Assembly (NCBI RefSeq): GCF_004766055.1
Contig: NZ_SPQR01000003.1
Span: 62,001-126,000 of the forward strand
Direction: 5' to 3'
DNA: 64,000 nucleotides
Origin: Desulfosporosinus sp. Sb-LF
GTDB taxonomy: Bacteria > Bacillota > Desulfitobacteriia > Desulfitobacteriales > Desulfitobacteriaceae
A program made the translations under genes and the position numbers. Shown piece after piece: positions 60,347-64,000 of this stretch (positions are counted from its first letter, which is position 1; each line of letters starts with the position of its first letter). The notes beneath the pieces were generated by a model. The model did not search any database. It was not told the DNA's origin and saw only the letters and a program-made list of their open reading frames with translations.

Positions 60347-60829
60347 CTACTCCTCCTCTCCTAAAATACTATCCATAAACTGGAGTGCACGATTAGGACA
60401 ATTCTGAACGCAAACCGGCACACTGGGCGCATCCAAGTCATCTGCTCCGCTAGAACAAAGGTCACATTTTGAGGCAACTTTGTGCCCTTGATTATCTCGC
60501 CGAATCGCACCGAACGGACACGCAAGAATACAGGTCCAACACCCCACACATCGGTCTTCATCATTACGTACAATTCCCGTAACCAAATCTTTCTGCATGG
60601 CTCCAGTGATACATGCCTTGGTACACGGTGCTTCATCACAATGCCGACATTGTAACGCAAACGAAATTGATAAATTGTCTTCGACCAAAATTCTCGGTAC
60701 GGGCTTCGTCTTCTGCTTTAAATAGGCTTTGACAATGTCCTTCGGATACTCTGAATGGGCCGCTGCACAATACACTTCACAAAGTTTACAGCCCACACAC
60801 ACTTCTTCTCGGGCATAAACACGTTTCAT
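60347..60829 (-). CDS. 4Fe-4S ferredoxin subunit
   Basis: 160-residue protein with four clusters of cysteines of the HycB/DmsB-like type: CVGCKLCEVYCAAAHSEYP near 11-29, CRHCDEAPCTKACITGAM near 61-78, CVGCWTCILACPFGAI near 93-108, and CDLCSSGADDLDAPSVPVCVQNCPNRAL near 117-144. About four cubanes are possible. It lies between the amidotransferase/synthase genes and the FAD oxidoreductase and should transfer electrons between them. ATG with GAGGATTTCCG. Confidence 0.92.
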   Translation of the reverse strand: MKRVYAREEVCVGCKLCEVYCAAAHSEYPKDIVKAYLKQKTKPVPRILVEDNLSISFALQCRHCDEAPCTKACITGAMQKDLVTGIVRNDEDRCVGCWTCILACPFGAIRRDNQGHKVASKCDLCSSGADDLDAPSVPVCVQNCPNRALQFMDSILGEEE

Positions 60830-60973
60830 CGGAAATCCTCACTTCCTCTCTCCTGAGCTTGGCAAACTGCTTGCTCTCCGTCCAAACAAAATCAGTCTAC
60901 CTGAGCTGTCCTAGCTATCTCATTTATCCGCACAATCCCAATTATTTCAGCTTTCTCAAACTACCTGTTTTAT

Positions 60974-62476
60974 CTACTCACCCGCAGCCAGGACTCCCAA
61001 AATATTTAACTCACGATCCGATAATCCGATTCCCCGAAGCATCAATCGATTTCCTCGTAAGCTCTCAATGGCGTTAATACCCATACCACCGAGGAGTTCT
61101 TTAACCTCATGCTCCCAAGCCCTAATTAGATTCGTGACTCTTTCTGCGCCAATCTCGGGATTCAAGCGTTTGACCAACTCAGGCCTTTGTGTTGCAATCC
61201 CCCAATTACATTTTCCGGTATAACATTTCTGGCACATATGACAGCCGAGGGCCAGAACAGCTGCACTAGCAACATAGACAGCATCGGCGCCCAACGCAAT
61301 CGCCTTGACAATATCCGAGCTATTCCGGATACTTCCCCCGACAACGAGTGACACCTGATTCCGAATTCCTTCTTCGCGTAGACGTGTATCTACTGCGGCT
61401 AAAGCGAGTTCAATCGGAATTCCAACCGAGTCTCGAGTCCGAAGCGGTGCTGCCCCAGTTCCTCCACGAAAACCGTCAATGGCAATGATATCGGCACCTG
61501 CCCGGGCAATCCCGGAAGCAATCGCGGAGACATTATGCACAGCGGCGATCTTTACAATGACAGGCTTCTCATAATTTGTGGCTTCCTTTAAGGAGAAAAT
61601 AAGTTGGGTCAAATCCTCGATAGAATAGATGTCATGATGGGGTGCTGGTGAAATCGCATCCGAGCGTTCTGGAATCATACGAGTGCGCGATACTTCCACT
61701 CCGACTTTCTCTCCTGGTAAATGTCCACCGATTCCAGGTTTAGCACCTTGCCCTATTTTTATTTCGATAGCTACACCCGCATTCAAATACTTTGTATGAA
61801 CACCAAAGCGACCGGATGCAACTTGAACAATCGTATTCTTACCATATCGGTAAAGGTCTTCATGAAGGCCTCCCTCCCCGGTATTATATAAAATACCCAG
61901 GGTTTCTGCCGCTTGAGCTAAGGACTTAGCCACATTAAGACTAACAGAACCGAAGGACATCGCCGAGAACATGATCGGGACTTCCAGCTCAAGCTGAGGT
62001 GGCAGTGGCTCAACAAGCTTACCATTTTCTACTTGAATTCGCTCGGGTTTCCGACCCAAAAAGGTTTTCAGCTCCATGGGTTCTCTGAGTGGGTCAATGG
62101 AGGGGTTCGTCACTTGACTGGCGTTGAGCAGCAAATGGTCCCAATAGATTGGGTAAGGGCGATCCGTCCCCATCCCTGTCAGCAAAATTCCTCCAGTTTC
62201 CGCTTGCCTATAGATTGCTTTCATCGTGCTCGGTGTCCAATTAGCATTCTCACGAAATTCAAGTGGAAACTTCCGAATGGAGAGCGCATGGGTGGGACAC
62301 ATAGTCACACACCGATGACAATTTACACACTGGATGTCATCTGAGACGACTTTTTCTTCTTCTGCATCCCAGCGATGAGCCTCATTAGCACATTGCCTTA
62401 CACATACCTGGCAGTTAATGCAACGATCTTTATTTCGTTCAATAAGAAAGTCCGGCATATTCATACTGAGTGCCAT
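60974..62476 (-). CDS. gltB: Glutamate synthase core (GltB2-like FMN/Fe-S domain) with N-terminal ferredoxin domain
   Basis: 500 residues. An N-terminal 2[4Fe-4S] ferredoxin (CINCQVCVRQCANEAH, CVNCHRCVTMCPTHAL; residues 18-65) is joined to the FMN-binding glutamate synthase barrel: PIMFSAMSFGSVSLNVAKSLAQAAE, NTGEGGLHEDL, QGAKPGIGGHLPGEKV, SPAPHHDIYSIEDL, ADIIAIDGFRGGTGAAPL and the 3Fe-4S type CHMCQKCYTGKCNWGIATQ. It combines 2-oxoglutarate with ammonia from glutamine to give glutamate. The ATG lies inside the amidotransferase gene (38-base overlap), so the two are coupled. Confidence 0.93.
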   Translation of the reverse strand: MALSMNMPDFLIERNKDRCINCQVCVRQCANEAHRWDAEEEKVVSDDIQCVNCHRCVTMCPTHALSIRKFPLEFRENANWTPSTMKAIYRQAETGGILLTGMGTDRPYPIYWDHLLLNASQVTNPSIDPLREPMELKTFLGRKPERIQVENGKLVEPLPPQLELEVPIMFSAMSFGSVSLNVAKSLAQAAETLGILYNTGEGGLHEDLYRYGKNTIVQVASGRFGVHTKYLNAGVAIEIKIGQGAKPGIGGHLPGEKVGVEVSRTRMIPERSDAISPAPHHDIYSIEDLTQLIFSLKEATNYEKPVIVKIAAVHNVSAIASGIARAGADIIAIDGFRGGTGAAPLRTRDSVGIPIELALAAVDTRLREEGIRNQVSLVVGGSIRNSSDIVKAIALGADAVYVASAAVLALGCHMCQKCYTGKCNWGIATQRPELVKRLNPEIGAERVTNLIRAWEHEVKELLGGMGINAIESLRGNRLMLRGIGLSDRELNILGVLAAGE

Positions 62477-63569
62477 ACCCTTGTTCTCCCTTCTTTTCGA
62501 GTGTCGCGATTACAGGTTCTCCACCACGGGGGGCCCAGATCTTTTCAGGATCAGGACAGATTTCCCGGATGGCTGACTCTTCAGAAGCAAGATAGAGGAA
62601 ATCCCCTTTCGTTGCCGCGACCATCGATCGTAATTTTAGTCGGTCATTGAGTGCGATCAAACCTTGGCTTGATCCTAGAATAATGGAAAAAGGTCCGTTC
62701 ATTAATAAATTCCCATACATGGAGCGCACAGCCTTGAAAAGAACTTGTTTCTCTGGACTCATTCGTTCTATGTCTTTCCAAAACGGCGCCGCTAGGGTCG
62801 CAATCGCCACATCCATCGGTAACTTCTGCTTTCGGACTAGAAAGTCAAAAGCATACGTAATCGCTTCAGTGTCAGTTTGCATGGATAGTTTATAGCCATA
62901 CATCTCTAAAAAGCGTCGGTTTGCGCCGTAAGATGAAATTTCACCGTTATGCACGATGGACCAGTCAAGCAGGGTGAAAGGATGTGCTCCACCCCACCAC
63001 CCTGGGGTATTGGTCGGGAATCGTCCATGCGCCGTCCAGCTATATCCTTGATAGTTCTCTAGGCAAAAATACTCTCCGATATCCTCAGGGTATCCCACCC
63101 CTTTAAAGGCTCCCATATTTTTTCCGCTTGAAACAACAAACGCTCCCTTAAATTCAGAGTTAATAAACATTACACTCCGCACAATGAACTCGTCCTCATT
63201 TTCCTCTTCCAACAAAAAGTTGGGTTTAGGTCGGACAAAATAACGCCATGCTAAAGGAGGGTTTTTAATGCCTCGAGTTTTCCGTGTTGGGATTTCACCG
63301 CTTTCTGCAACATGGAAAAAGCGATTGAGATAATCCTCTGTTTGTTCTTTTCCCTCTGTCCCTTCATAGTACAGATGAAAAGCATAGTAGTCTGCATACT
63401 CTGGATAAATACCATAGGCGGCAAATCCTCCACCTAAGCCATTAGAACGGTCATGCATCAAGGCAATCGACTGAATTATATCTTCTCCGGAAAAAACCTG
63501 TCCGCTGCGATTGATAATCCCACTGATCGCACACCCGGACGGAATCCGAACTTCACCTTCTCTAAGCAT
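62439..63569 (-). CDS. Class-II glutamine amidotransferase subunit of the split glutamate synthase
   Basis: 376 residues with an Ntn-hydrolase fold releasing ammonia from glutamine. The likely nucleophile is Cys13 in RIPSGCAISGIINRSG, so a 12-residue propeptide must be removed to free the N-terminal Cys. Other contacts: YSWTAHGRFPTNTPGWWGGAHPFTLLDWSIVHNGEISSYGANRRFLE near 172-217 and QTDTEAITYAFDFLV near 226 (substrate Asp). AAAGGAGAGACAGAG precedes the ATG. First gene of the seven-gene nitrogen operon and directly behind the candidate ANTAR leader. Confidence 0.92.
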   Translation of the reverse strand: MLREGEVRIPSGCAISGIINRSGQVFSGEDIIQSIALMHDRSNGLGGGFAAYGIYPEYADYYAFHLYYEGTEGKEQTEDYLNRFFHVAESGEIPTRKTRGIKNPPLAWRYFVRPKPNFLLEEENEDEFIVRSVMFINSEFKGAFVVSSGKNMGAFKGVGYPEDIGEYFCLENYQGYSWTAHGRFPTNTPGWWGGAHPFTLLDWSIVHNGEISSYGANRRFLEMYGYKLSMQTDTEAITYAFDFLVRKQKLPMDVAIATLAAPFWKDIERMSPEKQVLFKAVRSMYGNLLMNGPFSIILGSSQGLIALNDRLKLRSMVAATKGDFLYLASEESAIREICPDPEKIWAPRGGEPVIATLEKKGEQGYGTQYEYAGLSY

Positions 63570-63589
63570 CTCTGTCTCTCCTTTCGTCT

Positions 63590-63660
63590 TAACACAAAAA
63601 ACTCGTTTATGAATTTTTGGGCAATCTCTCCCGCATAACTACATCACTATGGTTATGCAA
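63590..63660 (-). promoter_or_regulatory. P2 hairpin (loop AGUGAU) and candidate terminator of the ANTAR leader
   Basis: Minus strand: GCAUAACCAU-AGUGAU-GUAGUUAUGC (63658-63633) has nine paired positions, one mismatch and a hexaloop with A at 1 and G at 4. After it GUUAUG can instead pair with CAUAAAC across a GGG/CCC mini-stem, ending at GAGUUUUUU (63606-63596). The two folds share the GUUAUG strand and exclude each other. Confidence 0.6.
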
Positions 63661-63680
63661 ATCCACCCAAGTACCTCTTA

Positions 63681-63700
63681 TTCCCCTTTCACTAAAGAAA
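63681..63700 (-). promoter_or_regulatory. P1 hairpin (loop AGUGAA) of the ANTAR leader
   Basis: Minus strand: UUUCUUU-AGUGAA-AGGGGAA forms seven continuous pairs (three G-U) closed by a hexaloop with A at 1 and G at 4. It sits 22 bases before P2, the arrangement expected of an ANTAR dual-hairpin target. A longer but non-hexaloop fold with the preceding CCUUUUUCA is also possible. Confidence 0.55.
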
Positions 63701-63704
63701 ATGA

Positions 63705-63763
63705 AAAAGGCGTCCTTAAAAAGATGCACTTATATCAAGTACAAAATTCTAATGAGCGCCTTT
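63705..63763. terminator. Bidirectional terminator-like hairpin
   Basis: AAAGGCG and CGCCTTTTT arms around about 45 bases containing a smaller GUACUU/AAGUGC hairpin. Probably ends the partial gene at the right edge, or belongs to the leader of the nitrogen operon. Confidence 0.5.
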
Positions 63764-63910
63764 GCTCTATTCATTATTAGTTCGTACATTTAAAGTAACA
63801 TAAAGACTAGCTTACATTCAACTGTTTTATACCATGTATACAATATTTAAATTTAAATCTCCATTTTATGAAGAGAATTATAATCAAACAATACCAATCC
63901 ATGTCCTTCT
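63764..63910. other. A+T-rich gap upstream of the nitrogen operon leader
   Basis: Should hold the operon promoter. TTGAAT with an 18-base spacer to TACTTT on the minus strand (about 63815-63786) is a weak candidate. No other feature seen. Confidence 0.3.
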
Positions 63911-64000
63911 TTATAACCTCGGGGCAACTGGTTCAGCCTCTAAAGATAATGTAGCCAAAACACCCCCTTCAATTCCTAAGGCAAATTCTATTAAGGCATG
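63911..64000 (-). CDS. C-terminal end of an unidentified protein, cut by the window edge
   Basis: Minus strand reads HALIEFALGIEGGVLATLSLEAEPVAPRL and a TAA at 63913-63911. The 29 residues are open to the window edge and look protein-like, and a terminator hairpin follows at 63763. Too short to assign. Confidence 0.4.
   Translation of the reverse strand, partial: HALIEFALGIEGGVLATLSLEAEPVAPRL

Overview
The window looks like a chromosomal segment of a low- to mid-GC, endospore-forming anaerobic Clostridia member, most like the Desulfosporosinus/Desulfitobacterium group. This is inferred from gene content and not from a search: strong AGGAGG-type ribosome sites with many TTG/GTG starts, T-box leaders, a CotJC-like manganese catalase, cell-wall binding repeat 2 proteins, a membrane CCG-type Fe-S oxidoreductase next to a beta-oxidation gene remnant, and a split glutamate synthase with an ANTAR regulator. 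I see no rRNA, tRNA, CRISPR array, prophage or intact insertion sequence. Most genes are ordinary metabolism. Several start codons were moved inward because the Shine-Dalgarno site demands it.

Left part (1-13 kb): agmatine-to-putrescine genes (aguB partial, aguA); a PiT phosphate permease with its DUF47/PhoU-like partner; then a leftward set of hyuB, hyuA, a UbiD-family decarboxylase and a 73-residue ORF, headed by a clear cobalamin riboswitch with a terminator. Just upstream is a convincing methenyl-tetrahydromethanopterin cyclohydrolase (mch), unexpected in this lineage and without any other methanopterin-pathway gene in view. An N-acyl-D-amino-acid deacylase-like amidohydrolase is divergent from it. 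This stretch is the best candidate for an undescribed pathway.

Middle (13-40 kb): ilvB-ilvN; a secreted CWB2/SH3/amidase_3 wall hydrolase; DUF1904; HtrA protease; amino-acid permease; PAS-GGDEF-EAL protein; isocitrate dehydrogenase; a nucleoside ABC transporter (bmp lipoprotein, ATPase, two permeases) with adenine deaminase downstream; a lutA/lutB-like Fe-S pair; serC; and leuA under a T-box. Two gene fossils lie in intergenic DNA: a GH18 tail (26.5 kb) and a frameshifted TrkH/KtrB-type potassium-channel fragment (40 kb).

Right part (40-64 kb): an orphan 186-residue protein; a NarI-like/HdrD-like membrane Fe-S oxidoreductase followed by a decayed 3-hydroxyacyl-CoA dehydrogenase that has lost its catalytic His; a sigma-54 activator; an M20 peptidase; HIT protein; paired half-size chromate transporters; CotJC-like catalase; a DAHP synthase-chorismate mutase behind a T-box whose antiterminator/terminator module is duplicated without a second stem I; a nitroreductase; and a large protein joining a P-loop-less RecA/KaiC-like domain to a PEP/pyruvate-binding (PPDK_N) domain. 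The leftward nitrogen operon runs: class-II amidotransferase, glutamate synthase core, ferredoxin, FAD oxidoreductase, GXGXG protein, glnA, ANTAR regulator. Its leader carries two hairpins with AxxGxx hexaloops, as expected of an ANTAR antitermination target. Thus the last gene of the operon probably controls the first.

Dispersed terminator-like hairpin families (GGGGTTGCAACAAACT type, three copies; GGATTA-CACC type, two copies) punctuate the intergenic regions.
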